Shown in pieces: positions 1 to 13,400 of a DNA stretch of 64,000 bases. Each line of letters starts with the position of its first letter. Position 1 is the first letter of the stretch. The stretch covers positions 34,196,501 to 34,260,500 of the forward strand of contig NC_092568.1 in the NCBI RefSeq assembly GCF_037975245.1, in the 5' to 3' direction. The DNA is from Apostichopus japonicus. Its lineage: Eukaryota > Echinodermata > Holothuroidea > Aspidochirotida > Stichopodidae. Below the pieces are notes generated by a model, which was given only the letters and a program-made list of their open reading frames with translations, did not search any database and was not told where the DNA came from. The translations under genes were made by a program, and so were the position numbers.

Positions 1-381
1 GAAATGATAATAATTACTCCTTTTAATGCTGTACAGAACTATTGTCAAGTTGCTAGTACAACATTATCAAACTGCAATGAAAAGAGAAACAGTGAATCAG
101 TGTACATTAAGCAGTCTGGAAATTTGTCAGATAATTAACAGCAAATCTATAGAACATTCACAATTTGCAGTAAATAAACACAAATAATGTAATATCACTT
201 TATACTGTAGGTTTAATATACATAATGATATAAAGTTGCCATTATTAGAAATGATCACTATAGGTGTTACTGTTTACTCTTTCCATCCCTTGTCTCCCCT
301 TTCATCCATCTCTTTTTGTTCACCATGCTCATTAACCTGTCTGTATTCTGTGCATGTTTTTGTCCCTTCTGTTACTGTTAC

Positions 382-505
382 TTGTCATTTAGCCTCTGAA
401 GAAGATCTTGCAAGGATCGAAACGTCAGGCCAACTTACTTTTATACATTCTGTTACACAGGTTCTCTAGCGGATAAGCAGTTTGCTAACAGTTTTATTTT
501 ATTTT
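382..505 (+). repeat. Dispersed repeat A, copy 1 (hammerhead-like core)
   Basis: A block with CTGAAGA, a short stem around GATC..GATC, then GAAACGTC, followed by TTACACAGG and the tail GGATAAGCAGTTTGCTAACA (the tail runs 470-491). The same modules recur at 5930-6150 and 9228-9450. The family resembles the terminal regions of Penelope-like elements, which carry CUGANGA-stem-GAAA hammerhead motifs, but no PLE coding sequence is present. It lies upstream of the first visible WDR64 exon. Confidence 0.55.
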
Positions 506-630
506 GAAACTCTTTAATACAATGACTGAAGGGGAGAGTTTGTACAATTCTGTTATATAGTATCATCTTCACAAGAATTTTCAATTATCTCTGCATGGGC
601 CCCTGGTCCTGTCTTCTCTTTCTTGCATAG

Positions 631-1430
631 AAAATCTTCGATTTGATACATTCTGTGAAGCCATCCGGGCACTTTTCGGACCAGACATCAGAAGTACCGA
701 TCTTAAAGCTATATTCAGGAAAATAAGTACAAACCCTGATGCAGAAGTTGATTGGAGTGAGGTAAGATGTAGAGAGAGAGAAGAAACACAATTTGGCTGT
801 AAACTGCATCATGTTGCAAACAATTATAGTGGACCTGGTTTGACAATTGATGGATATTTTGTGTGTGTGTTGAAAATGGCATCATGGTTAATATGCGTTT
901 TGTATATATGTGCAAGTTTGAATATTACTTGTTACTTTTGTGGGGTGGGGGGAGGGGATGGATGGGGAGGCTGGATGTACAACTGGTAGGGTACAAACGT
1001 TTTCACCTTAGTTTTACAAAATGATGGATGAGGTATGATTCCCAAGTCAAACATGTTAATCCAATTAATGATGGTGTTTCGGGGAGGGGTTGGTAGTGTG
1101 GGGGGGGGGTGGATGGGTAGGCAGGATGTACAACTGGTAGGGTTCCAGCAGTTTTCTTCATCATTGTTCATCTTAGTTGTTCAAGATGAGGTATGAGTCC
1201 CAAGTCAAACATGTTAATCCATTGATGGTGATGATGATAGATAATACTAGATCTATGCACATGTTGCTCAGCTTCACAATAACATTTGCTTACATCTGTG
1301 TTTGTGTTTACACTTTTCTCGCAGATCTTTGGTTATTTTCAAACTGAAGATGAAGATCCCGAGCAAGTGGTAAATGAGGATATCAGTGTATTTACGGTTG
1401 CTAAGAAACAAAAAATCGGGGAGGCAGCAG
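631..1430 (+). CDS. WDR64: WDR64 exons 1-2 of the window: EF-hand-like N-terminal module
   Basis: Exon 631-761 begins after TTGCATAG with two bases of a split codon and reads NLRFDTFCEAIRALFGPD, then AIFRKISTNPDAEVDWSE. This is the degenerate EF-hand-like helix-loop-helix found ahead of the propellers in WDR64/WDR49 proteins. The loop (STNPDAEVDWSE) lacks the full set of calcium ligands of a canonical EF-hand, so calcium binding is doubtful. Exon 1325-1430 follows in phase 0 with IFGYFQTEDEDPEQ, an acidic stretch, and ends in phase 1. Confidence 0.85.
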
Positions 1431-4400
1431 GTATGACTCTTTGGTCCAACTTAACACCTTCAATCGTTGTTATTTCTATCTTTGAAAGATAAAAATTATT
1501 ATTGATTTGAAGAAAAATTGAAGAATTTATCGATGATTTCCAATTATCTGTATTATTATCATTTGTTCTCACCAAATAAATGGTAGTGCCGGAACAGATT
1601 TGTAAAGAGGCTAGTAATTCAATATCTAGCTTTTTTGTTGTGTTTTTGTTTGGAATTGTACGAATATTAATCACATACGGTAACATCGTCAGAAATTAAT
1701 ACGCTGGTTCTGAGATGACAGAATTGTAGGTTTGCAGTCTAATCAGAACGGGCACCAGAATAATCTGGTAGGTCACACTACATCGGTTGTTTGGTTAATT
1801 ATAGGTATTCATGGTTTAGAAATAAACCATTAGTCAGTGTTTTTTCATCGTAAAGCAACGGAAACCAGAACAATCTAGGGGGGTTATACTGCATCATGTG
1901 ATTGTTTCATACTAATTTATGGTTAGAAATATACCATTAGTCAGTTTTTCTGCAACAGCTCCGTTCTGGACACCAGAATAATCTAGTGGGTCACACTACA
2001 TCGATTGTTTGGTTAATATGTGTCCATGGTTAAGAAATAAACCAGAAGTCAGCTTTTTCTTCATCATGAGCATGAGGACTTCTTACGAGCAGACAAATGT
2101 TACTGTTTATTTGTACTGGCAGACCTTCTGTGGCTATGCCACTTCTATCATGGTAATGGAGGCGTGTGTCAGATATGATATGTTGTTGTTTGTTGTTTAC
2201 ACAGGAGACAAGAAGAGAAGAGATGTAGTCTATGCTCTGATGAGTTCACCTCAGATTGACATCTATGTCTCTGCCTCACAGAAGGGTGCCGTCGCTGTTT
2301 GGAATAGCAAGGTCAGTCATATTAAGAGTTCAGAAATTAGAGAGTTCTCCTGTAAAGTTTGTACATTTATATGATGGATCTCAGCTCATGAAACAGCTTG
2401 AACTGTATTTTTAGATGAGCAATTCCTGATCAGTGCAATGGCAGCAAAAGATACATAATCTGACTACTGGAAAATGAACTTGGAAACACCAATGTTTAGT
2501 TCTCATTAATGCCAAAAAAAAAAAATTATGCTTTGCTTTTTCTTTGTTTCACTTCTTCAACAGTCTTTGAAATTGGTGTCTTGTTGTGACTTAAATGTAA
2601 GTACCAGTTTTCTATTAATTCATGAAATATTATGATGGCCTGTCTGTAATTTTATTTTCTTATATTTGGCAAATTCTCACTCATTTCGGATTATGATGGA
2701 ATATTGAATACTGCAGTATTATCTGTTCTCTGTCTCCTCAGCTTATGTTGTAAATGTTCTGTTCGTTATATTATTATCTTTATGATACATGTAGTAACTA
2801 TCATATGCATATATATATTTATTTCTCGTATTTTATGAAGGATGATATTCATATGGTTGTAAAATGGTACTTCATCTCCCTTGTACTCCATAATATCATC
2901 TTCATTACTGTTGAGTATTATTGCATATTTCAGCATGTCTTGGTGCTTTTAATCATGAAATTTAGTTGCCACAAACACTTCAGTCCAAGTATATTAACCA
3001 TTGCAAAGCTGTGTCATTAATAACACTCCATCCTTCCCCCCCTTTGCCTGCTTTTCTTGCTCTCCGGGGACTTCTATTCCACAAGTTTTCTTCTTAAGTA
3101 TTCCTAGTAGTCTCCTCAATCATTCAATTAATGTTCCTCTGTATGTTCTACTCTTTGGGATTTAATACCAACTCTCATATTATTTAATGTCAGTATTAAT
3201 GTTCTTGCTACTATGTTTTAACATTATCTCTCTCTTTAATGCTCTCTTAGTAATGCTCTCTTGATTGATAGATTGGTTTTAATAAAATCATATGAATCTA
3301 AAATATATCTATATGATTATAACAACTGATTCCATTTGAAGGAAACAACATGGACCACTGGTGTGGACTACTTGCCAACATTGAGACGGTTAGCCATAAC
3401 GTCAGAGAGAAGCCTCTGCATATGGGATTACCGTGCAAAAGGGAAAAATCAGGTATTATTATTATTATGATTTGGAATCACGAACCTCCTGGGGTATACC
3501 CCCCCCCCCTCACACACACACACATACACCCTACCAAACATCCATTAATGTTTATCATTATTTATAGAATGATCACAAAATACAATGCAATTTGACCTAT
3601 TATGGAGTTTACACATATTAAGACAACTTGTAGCAAATGTGTTATAGATGTGTTATACATGCCAGTACCTCCTGTTTGAGGAGCTTCTTTTGTTGTTCCA
3701 TTATCTTTGTGTAGCGGAATAAATCCCATCACTTGCACATGATTGAATCTCCCAGCACCATTGTGTCATAGTGCTTACAGGTATTGTTGGGTATATATAA
3801 GACCTATAAACACATAACAAAACGTTTAACAATAAATCTAGAGTAATGAAGATACTTCTTGTGTTGTATTGCAGAGCATTTTTTGCATCAAACCGTTAGA
3901 CAATTCAGTCCTGTGTATGACTCAGGTACCTTACAGCAAGAGCCTTCACGAGGACTGTATCATATATGGTGATGACCAAGGATATGTTAATCTGGTTACC
4001 ATTGCCGCGAAAGATCTCAACACCAAACACGCATCGATTGACAGGAAGAGTGGGAATCTAATACTAGAACCTTCCACCCTCACCCAGTGAGCCCACAATT
4101 TACTATGTTTTTTCTTTTCTTCTGTTTATACATATTTCTCTGGCTAGCAAAGATGGTTGAGCATAAATAAGCTTGTTAGTGTCTTGCATAAATCTTACAA
4201 CAGAGACCTAACATCTTGAGAAAGCTATTTAATATTCAAAGAAAACATCACCAATTATTTCGAGATCAGTAGACCTACTACGCTTTCATTAGCAACGATG
4301 AATAGCCTGTCCTTCTTTGCATATAAGAATCTGGGCTGAAGCTGTCATTTCCATATACTGTTTACACCACAATGTTGCACCAGAAATTGAAGTGAATCTG

Positions 4401-7400
4401 GTAGGAAAGAAGCTATGGTTATAGAATACAACCAGCTGATTTGAGTTAAAGCAACACCCAGGGCTTTGCTTAGCTGTAAGAATACTATTAGGAACCAGAT
4501 ACAGTGGAACATAAAAGAGAAGAACAAAAGAAGAACATATTATATTTGATAGAAGAGTCTCTAAAAGAGTAATAAACAAAGGAGGTGCAAACTGAACTTT
4601 GCCAACTATTTGCCTTGAACTTGAAACCAACTATTTGCCTGTGCCATTTGTTATAGTATGGCCAGCAAATTAATAGAGAGAAAAATATGAGCCAATTTCT
4701 GAAATTTGTGTAACCCATAAGTGTAACCCATAAAATGGAAATAGTGTTGTTTATTGATTTTATATCTAACTAAAGGAAATTAAAAAAAAAAAAAGACATA
4801 TGAAATTTGGCTCAAGCCCTGAATATTGCTTTAAAGTGATACAGTATATTGGCCAATATTTTTACTTGTCCCCACTCCTCTCCTCTCCTCACCTCACCTC
4901 ACCTCACCTCCCCTCCCCTCCTCTCCTCTTCTTGTCTTCCCTCCCCTTATCCTATTGTTTTCCTCACTTCTATCCTCCCTCACCTTCCCTCATCCCAGTT
5001 TTCTCATTCCCTATTCCTACCCTACTTGTGCTCCACTAAGTCTCCTCCCCTCCTAATACTTCAAGAATGATGATCACCCAAAGTTACAAAACCAAATTGC
5101 ATGTGGAGACAAAAACTTGCATTTAAGCATATCTCAATATTTCTTTTCATTCAGTGAAATTCACAAAAGAAAAATCCATGATGACTGGGTTTTGAAGGTA
5201 AGTAGAAGAAAATGTGCCAAACTGAATATTCTCTCATTTTTATTTCTGTCAATATTCTATTAACATAAACCATATTGTTTCAAGGAAACTTTGTTATGGG
5301 TAAAATGATTTAACCTAGTATGGATTTAACCAAAGGAAGTGATGGATTTGTGATTGTTTTTTAACCATAGCAGCTCTCTGCCCTGTTGTGCATTCATTCA
5401 ACCAACTTAAGTTTGTACATATTGTAGCACATACAATAAATCTATACCATGTTTAGGTCAAAGTATCACTGGTACGTACAGCTTCTGCGAACACTATGTA
5501 ATTTGTAAACTAATTTTCTTCGATCGAAGAGTGGCTCTCAGTGAGGTCAGACATCACTCTATGGTGTAATCGTTCAGTAGTCACTTTTTGACCAAACGAC
5601 AAGTTTGTATTTTACATAACCCAGCAAAACTGCAAAGGTTCTTAAAACACACTGACCTTGATCTGTACTGCACAATGTGTCTACAACATGATGTAATACT
5701 GCTATGAGTTGTCATTTATTTTGTGTACATCAGTATTACAGATTATAAAACTCCTTTTCCTATTTCTTCCTTCAGGTGAAGTACCTTCCTGATCTGGAGT
5801 GTTTTGCATCTTGTTCTGCTAGCTCTACGAGCTCTTTCATATTAGAGACAATTGATCGACTGAAAGATAACCAGTGAGCTTGCTTTTATTTTAAATTCAA
5901 ATAGTTAACACAGGGATATGATTGGAGGGAGGCACAATGGTATAGTTGATGTTTTGTGCAAAAGTAAGTGGGCCTGAAGTTTTGATCCTAGCCGGATCTT
6001 CTTCAGAGTCTGAATGACTAATGGCCATGCAGCCTCTGAAGAAGATTCTGCTACAGTAGGATCGAAATGTCACGCCCACTTTAACACATTCTCTTACACA
6101 GGCTCCTTAGTGGATAAGTTGTTTGCTAACAGTTTTTGTTTTATTTTAGTTAATGTTTTTGTTAGTGCTGTTTGACCTCCCATAGACATCAGTGACAGAA
6201 AAGTGCAAGAAACAGTAAAATCAACACCAATAAATTACAAAGAAACAACTGGATAGCAAAAAATAATCTATGTAAGAGAAAAAAAGTTGTTTACCAATAC
6301 ACAAATAGGAGAGAATTTAGCAAAAATGGGGAAAAAAAGGAGAAAAATGATGAGGAAAATGATGAGAAGGAAAAAAATCTCATTTGATGAAGCTGTCAGC
6401 CTCAACATACGTGTAGAAACTTAAAAATGTTGAAGAGATTAATTTAAACTATTATAAGCAGCTGTTTGTGTTTCATTACTAAACTTTAATACATAGGTGT
6501 TTCCCATTTCCCAGCAATAGAATTCAAATTCCCAGTTAAATTTTCCCCACGGTATATTTTTTATCTAAGCTGAAAAAGTCTAATTAGCTGATAGTTATTT
6601 TGAACAGTGATGGCATTAACAACAGACTTTGTCCAGGTTAGGTCTGGCTTCATTTAACATAGCAACCCTTGAGAAAGTGTTGGAAATTCTCTTAAAAGGG
6701 TAACATACCTTCTCTCAACTTTAAGCATTGCAGCAAACTTAAAATATATACGATCTTTTTCAACGTCACATAGCAGTAAACTAGCTATTTCTCTATTTCT
6801 TTCGAAGGAACATAAGACCAGTTGCAATTCCCAGAGGTGTAAATGCTTTTGCATTTTGCTCCAGAGCAAATGTGATTGCGACCGGAGGAAACGACAAAAT
6901 GGTTCGCATTTGGCACCCTCACATCTTTACCAGACCAACAGGGAAGCTGATTGGTCATTTGTTTACCATCATAGATATAGCTGTTAATGAGAAGGATCAA
7001 CATGTGATTAGCTTGTCAACTGCAAGGGTAAGTCTGCGAAATGTATCATTTCAGCATTAAAAAAGTAATATCATTGCACATAAGGTCATGTGATAATTGT
7101 GAATATTGAACAACCGATATCAAAGCAAAGCTTTAAGGCATCATGTCAAAAGTTGGATACCCATGAACGGGCTGCAAAATCATTGGCTGCGTACGTTGTT
7201 ATAATTATGCTCTGCATTTCACGCAATAGGCACTGCTTGTCTGCAGAGAGAGTCTCTTATATTGATTCAGCTTTGATGCAGGCAATTATTTTGGAGCCAT
7301 TTGTGGCAGCTTTTCCTTTTTGAAGTGGTTCCTTTTAAGGTGATAGATTAGTATACAACTTTTTAGAAGGGTGCAAAATGTTGTTAATTTCCTGTTCTGC

Positions 7401-10400
7401 TTTAAGTACAGCTGTATAACCATAATTGTTACAGGGTAAACTTACTGTTAGCCCTGTCAAGTTATGTCAAGTTCCTGCGATGGTTTAATAGTTTCCCACA
7501 GGTATTACAAATTGATCATGTTGTGTGAGGTGGAGCCATTCATTTGTTTTTTCATTTAGTAGTATTTAATGTACTTTGAATTATTGAAGCACTCTGGCAG
7601 TTATCTTCTGTCTTTTTCCACAGGTATTTAGAATTTGGGATATTCATACTCTGACCAGTCTCCAAGTATTCGCTGACAATGAAGAACGGCCAGGCGAGAA
7701 AAGAATACACCACATCTTATTTGACGAAAAACATGAGAGGCTCATAGCAGGTAATGATATTGCCAGTACTATTAGTAAGTTGCAACGTTCAGGTCATGCC
7801 AAGAAATCATGTGTTACTGATGAAACATGCAACTTTAATGTCAGGTTGGTTACAGCAATACCCCCAGTTGTTAAATTGGGATCTGAAGATACTTGCTTAG
7901 AATATAATTACCTTAGAATATATGTTAAACCAAACAAGAAATTTCAAAATTTAACTTGCAAAGTAGTAAATGATGATATCACTTCAAAAATACTCACTAG
8001 CCTGCTGGCATGTATGTGTATACACTTACATCTAGCCAATTATTCAATTAAAGATACCCCTTTTAAAGGTTTGCCAAGTGAAAAGAAACAAGTTTTACAA
8101 AACAAAAGCTAAGGTTTTCCGAACATACTTATTGATAATGTGAGAATATTCTTGCCATGTTGCATAAATGTCAAGCTATAGTCTTTCTCTTCCCATGCAT
8201 ACAATAATTCAGATGAAAAATTCATTTGTTATAGATTTAATTAGCCTAAACTTTGTTGCTATTTTTTGTAGCCACATTTTACTATAAAGACGTACACTGA
8301 CTAACACATCTTATTCTCTTCAGTTACATAACCCTGATTGTATCTGCTTTGGTGAAATTTTACATTAGTTGGCATTAACTGGCATTAATCAACATTCATA
8401 TTCCATTATAAATGTAATAAGTTCTTTGACAATTATATAAAGAGCTATGTACACACAGCTGAAGATTATGAATCTACTCATCATCTATTCTGACACAGCC
8501 TCGAGTGTCCTGGATGCTTGGCCGCTTACACGGACCATTCAGGATAACATGCAAGTACCACACACCCACGACCGACCTGTTTGCCAGGTTCTATACAACA
8601 CTGAACTCAACCAGGTCATTACAGTTTGTACGGAATCTGTTATAAAGGTAAGATTTGATTTGCAGCAAATTCTGATTTTCAGTGCATGTAAATCTGAATG
8701 AATTTGCAGAAATCCAGTTTACACACCCTGAAATATGCTTTTTTATATAAATTTAAACCTGCTTTAGCTTATCAGTATCACAGTGGATGTCAGATGTATT
8801 GAGAACGTTTGTTAGTCTACTAAAACCTTTAAATTAGTTCGATACTAAGCCTAGTTCTGCAACCTTTGATAGTAGGTCCAATGTTGTTTGCATATAAGAA
8901 CCTGGGTAGAAACTATTATGGTATGTAATATGCTCATGATAAATTTGTTCCCACATGTGGTTTTGTTCTGGTAATAATTCTGTACGAATGAGTAGCTTTC
9001 TGTCTGTAATTTTTACTTCATTTGCTTGAAATGTACTTTCCATTCATTAACAGGTGTGGGAAATGGAGACAGGGAAGCTTGTTTACATGATAAAAGACTC
9101 GCATGGTGCTAATGTGGAAGTAACAGCAATAGCCGTGGATGAGACTGGTTATAGACTTGCATCAGGGGCAGTAGATGGTAAGAAACCATCCTCCTTCTTT
9201 AAATCTTCTATTCGTTTTATTGATATGTAAAAGTATTAGTGGGCCTGACGTGTCGATCCTAGCAGGATCTTCTTCAGAGGCTGAATGTAGTGCCTGATAT
9301 TCTGATTACTAGGCTGAATGACACTTGTCATTCAGCCTCTGAAGAAGATCCTGCTATGATCGAATCGTCATACCCACTTTTTTTTCACATTCTCTAACAC
9401 AGGCTCTTTAGTGGATAAGCAGTTTGCTAACAGTTTTTTATACTTTTATTTTAGTTTTATTGATGGAATAGCTCTAAACAGGGCCACATGTGTGTGATTC
9501 AACCAATGAAATGTAAAATTTTATGCTCATACCTTTGTCACATTGTGTGAGATGCTTATCTGGGAATCAGTTCTCGAGTCAGATGAGTGGGGACCCAGCT
9601 CTGTGTATGACCACATCAACTCCGTTTTATCATGATGTTCCGCTTCTCTAGAATTGTAATTTTATGTGAATCAGTACTATTCACACAAAATCAGATGTTT
9701 AGATATGAATGAGATCAAATAAATGCAGATATCATGTACATAAATGTATATGTGTTTGTTTTAACATGTCTATGTCACATTATATGTCTAATGGTTTGGA
9801 TAAACTAGAATTATTTGAAATTCTGAGTTTGTACAAGATTTCTTTTTCTGTTTGCAAGGATCAATCAAAGTGTGGGACTTTGGAAGCGGTCAGGAGATCA
9901 GAAGTTGGTACGAATCACACTCAGCCAAAGATGACGAGCTCAGTATTACCAGTCTTGTTTACTGCAGAGTCGATGATCGTAGATGCATTGCAGTCTGTGG
10001 ATGGAATAATAAACTAAGGCTCATAGAGGTATTTCAAACATTATTGCTCACTTACACTAATTTTCCATTTTACAATAAAGGGGGATGTTTAGTAGATACA
10101 AGCCCTCAATGTGTTGTGTGTTATTTTTGAAATACGTGGTTGTGAGATTTAATCTCTTTGCCATTGCACCTTATCAAAACAAAGGTATGGTCAAGAAGCA
10201 ATAGTATGAAATTAAAGTTGACAGTTAATCCTATACTTCAAAAGCAGTGACTCTACTTGACTTAAGGTAAGTGAAAGATTTTTCTCTGGGAGGAATGTAA
10301 ATGAATCACCTGTAATGTTACTCTCAGGAGTCAGATCCAGGCTTGAGGTCATTGAGGCTTACTCAAATGTAGGGATATCTCTGGGTCTGGCCCCACCCCA

Positions 10401-13400
10401 TCCCCCTCCCTCAAAAAAAAAGTATAGTGAAATGGTGCATTATTGCCATATATATATTTTTTGTGGGGGTTTAAAGAGAAGGAGGGCATGTACACCTCCA
10501 CACCACCCCCTCCCCCCCTCCACCACCCTGGATCTGCACCTGACTCTTGACAGGCAAGTGAGTCAACATCAGGCTTAACTTCTCTTCCTCCAATACAACA
10601 ATCAAAATGAAAGTATTGGTACCACCTCAACACTGATAAAGATGATACTTTCTTGTTTCTCGTCGACAGGATTCTTTGGATCACGGCGATTTGACTCTCT
10701 ACGCTGAGTTCTCTGACACGCTCAAGCCTTCTTCATCTTCCCTTGCCAGCAGTAAGACCTCTTCAAGTGCACGGAGGAACCTTTTCAACAATACTCCACC
10801 ACTTCCTGATATCAAACAAGGAAGTGCACATATAACCTTGTTGGGGAAGAAGGTACCCATTGGAGTCTCACTTCTTTTAACCAAAACCTCAATAAATTTT
10901 GTCTTTAACCTTAAATAGTGGTAACTGTACATTGCTAACATCTGTTAATGGGTATTGCAATTGAATGACAGTGTTGTAGCCAAAAAATAATAGTTAAGAT
11001 CTTTTTCTCTGAATGAAAGTTTAAATGTGACAACTGTGAGTTACTAAATGGTTACTTATCCTGCCAGGCCTACTCCAAGATGATTGGCTTAGCTGCATGT
11101 AAAGCTACTGTCTGCATCTGGTGGAACAGGCTACTGTATGTAGTACGGTTCAAGCAGACATGTGACATTTCACAAAAATTGTCCATGAAAATCCCCTGCC
11201 TTAGGTCTTACAGATGAATAGATATTTGCCACCAAAATGTTTATATTTTTCCATTCCTTTTCCATTCTAGTTTTCGTTTTTATCTCATATTTTGCTTAAA
11301 TGACTTCATATTTATCTGGAATCAAGACATATGTTGATGCCTATAACCTTTCATTTACTACTACTTGCTTCAGTGGCTTTAACCAGACGTTAAGAGAGTT
11401 CTAATTCTCATTTCATCTGCAGGAACATTTGCTAGAGTTTCAGGAGATGAGTTGTATGTCCTTCCTATCACCAGACATTATCATCACTGGATGTAACAGT
11501 GGGGATCTGATTCTATGGGACACATACTCTGCCATAGTTAAGGATGTGTAAGTGAAATTCAAACAGAAAGTTTATGCTAACCCCTCCCACCCCCTCCCCC
11601 ATCCCCTGAGCAGAGTCTGACGTTTCACACTTTGAGAGATATATCTTGCAACTGGTAACAAAATTGGAATTTTAGAACTTAGTTATCGAACTTGTGAAAA
11701 GCATACCCCTTGATAATGGAACAAGGATGTAGAAAGCTAGGAAGTGTCCATCATAGGGCTCCTTCCATCAAACCAATATAGTACAAACATAGGATCCTTC
11801 CATTATATAAGGGGGGGGGGTACTTGGCTGCAACAGACGAAAGAGGATCGTATTTAAGGAAGCAAAGAGTTGATATCAAAAACTACATTCAAAAGTATAC
11901 ATTCTACTTCCATTTACTCAGCATATACTATTGGTAGAGATTGCTGTGAATTTAAAAAATTTTCCCTTTAATCCTTTTCTCTATAATATTTCTTCTAGTA
12001 ATCACATTTTGATTCCATAGTCTATATATTCGTGAATCCTTTGCATTTCCTACACCTAGATTTCACATTGTAAAGACTACAGTGGACAATGATAAGAGGA
12101 CCTCTGTGAAAGCTGTGTATCCCAAGAAAGTCCACGCAGTGATGTTCCTGGTCCACAGAACACGACAGACGGATCCTCACTTCATAAAGTAAGAGTTAGC
12201 TTTACAGTTTGATTTAGTTATTGTCATATACTTCTGCAGAGTTTACGTAACAATGTGTGAATGTGATATGAAATTAAAGTTAGACTTATAGCATATAATT
12301 ATCATATCTGCATATTAGTGCTTGTGGCTTTTCAGCTCCATTTTGTGGTGATGAATTTTTGGTATATTTTTTATTCCACCTTATATTTTACCTACCCACC
12401 AGACTGGTCAAAGTCCTGTAAATACATTTGTGTGTCAGGTTGTCCAAATATTCTTCCTGGGAGATAAAACATTTTAAATGCAATCCATAATTAACTCTGT
12501 CTTAGGGACTAAAATGACATCCAGTCAAAGAATTTATATAAAACATTATAAGCATCTATGTATTCATTAGTCCTAATCTGTTAAACCATTGATGCTTTTG
12601 GGAGGAAGAAAAGACAAAACACCGACTGGTATGATGCCAACTTCAAAGTTATTGAACCTGCAACAACAGCCAAGAGACAGGCTCTTATAAGATGGAAGCA
12701 ATATCCAAGTGCCAAGACCTTGAGTGCCCTTAGGAAATCTAGGGCTGAGAGTCAGAGGATTGCCAGGAAATGTGCTAATGATTATTGGACTCAGCTGAGC
12801 ACCTCCATCGAACAGGCCTCCACTAGTGGCAACATCGGGGCCATGTATGAAGGAATCAGGCAGGCAACTGGGCCAGCTGTAAAGAAGTCAGCACCCCTGA
12901 AGACAAAATCAGGTGAGATCATCACTGACCCAAACAAGCAGATGGACAGATGGGTGGAGCATTACCTTGAGTTATACTCAACAGAGAACACGGTCTCCGA
13001 AGATGCCATCAACTGCATCCCTGGCCTACCAGTACTAGAGAACCTAGACAAGGAGCCTACAATGATTGAGCTTGAAAAAGCTATTGATGCACTATCCAGC
13101 GGCAAAGCTCCAGGAAATGATGCCATTCCACCTGAGGTCATCAAAGAAGGAAAAGCTACACTTCTACCCCATCTCCATGAGCTTATCTGCCTCTGCTGGA
13201 GAGAAGGACAGGTACCACAAAGCATGCGTGATGCCAAGATAGTGACCCTCTTCAAGAACAAGGGTGACAGGAGCGATTGCAATAATTATCGTGGAATATC
13301 CCTCCTCAGTATTGTTGGCAAGGTGTTTGCACGTGTGGTCCTAGCTAGACTTCAGGTGCTAGCTGACAGGGTGTATCCAGAATCCCAGTGTGGCTTCAGA

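Noticed and set aside
4800-5070. Two overlapping Pro/Ser/Leu frames
   Set aside because: Low-complexity pyrimidine tract in an intron.
7780-8112. 110-codon frame just after WDR64 exon 10
   Set aside because: Intronic, no domain, no splice logic. The exon 10 donor at 7751 and the next acceptor keep the main phase without it.
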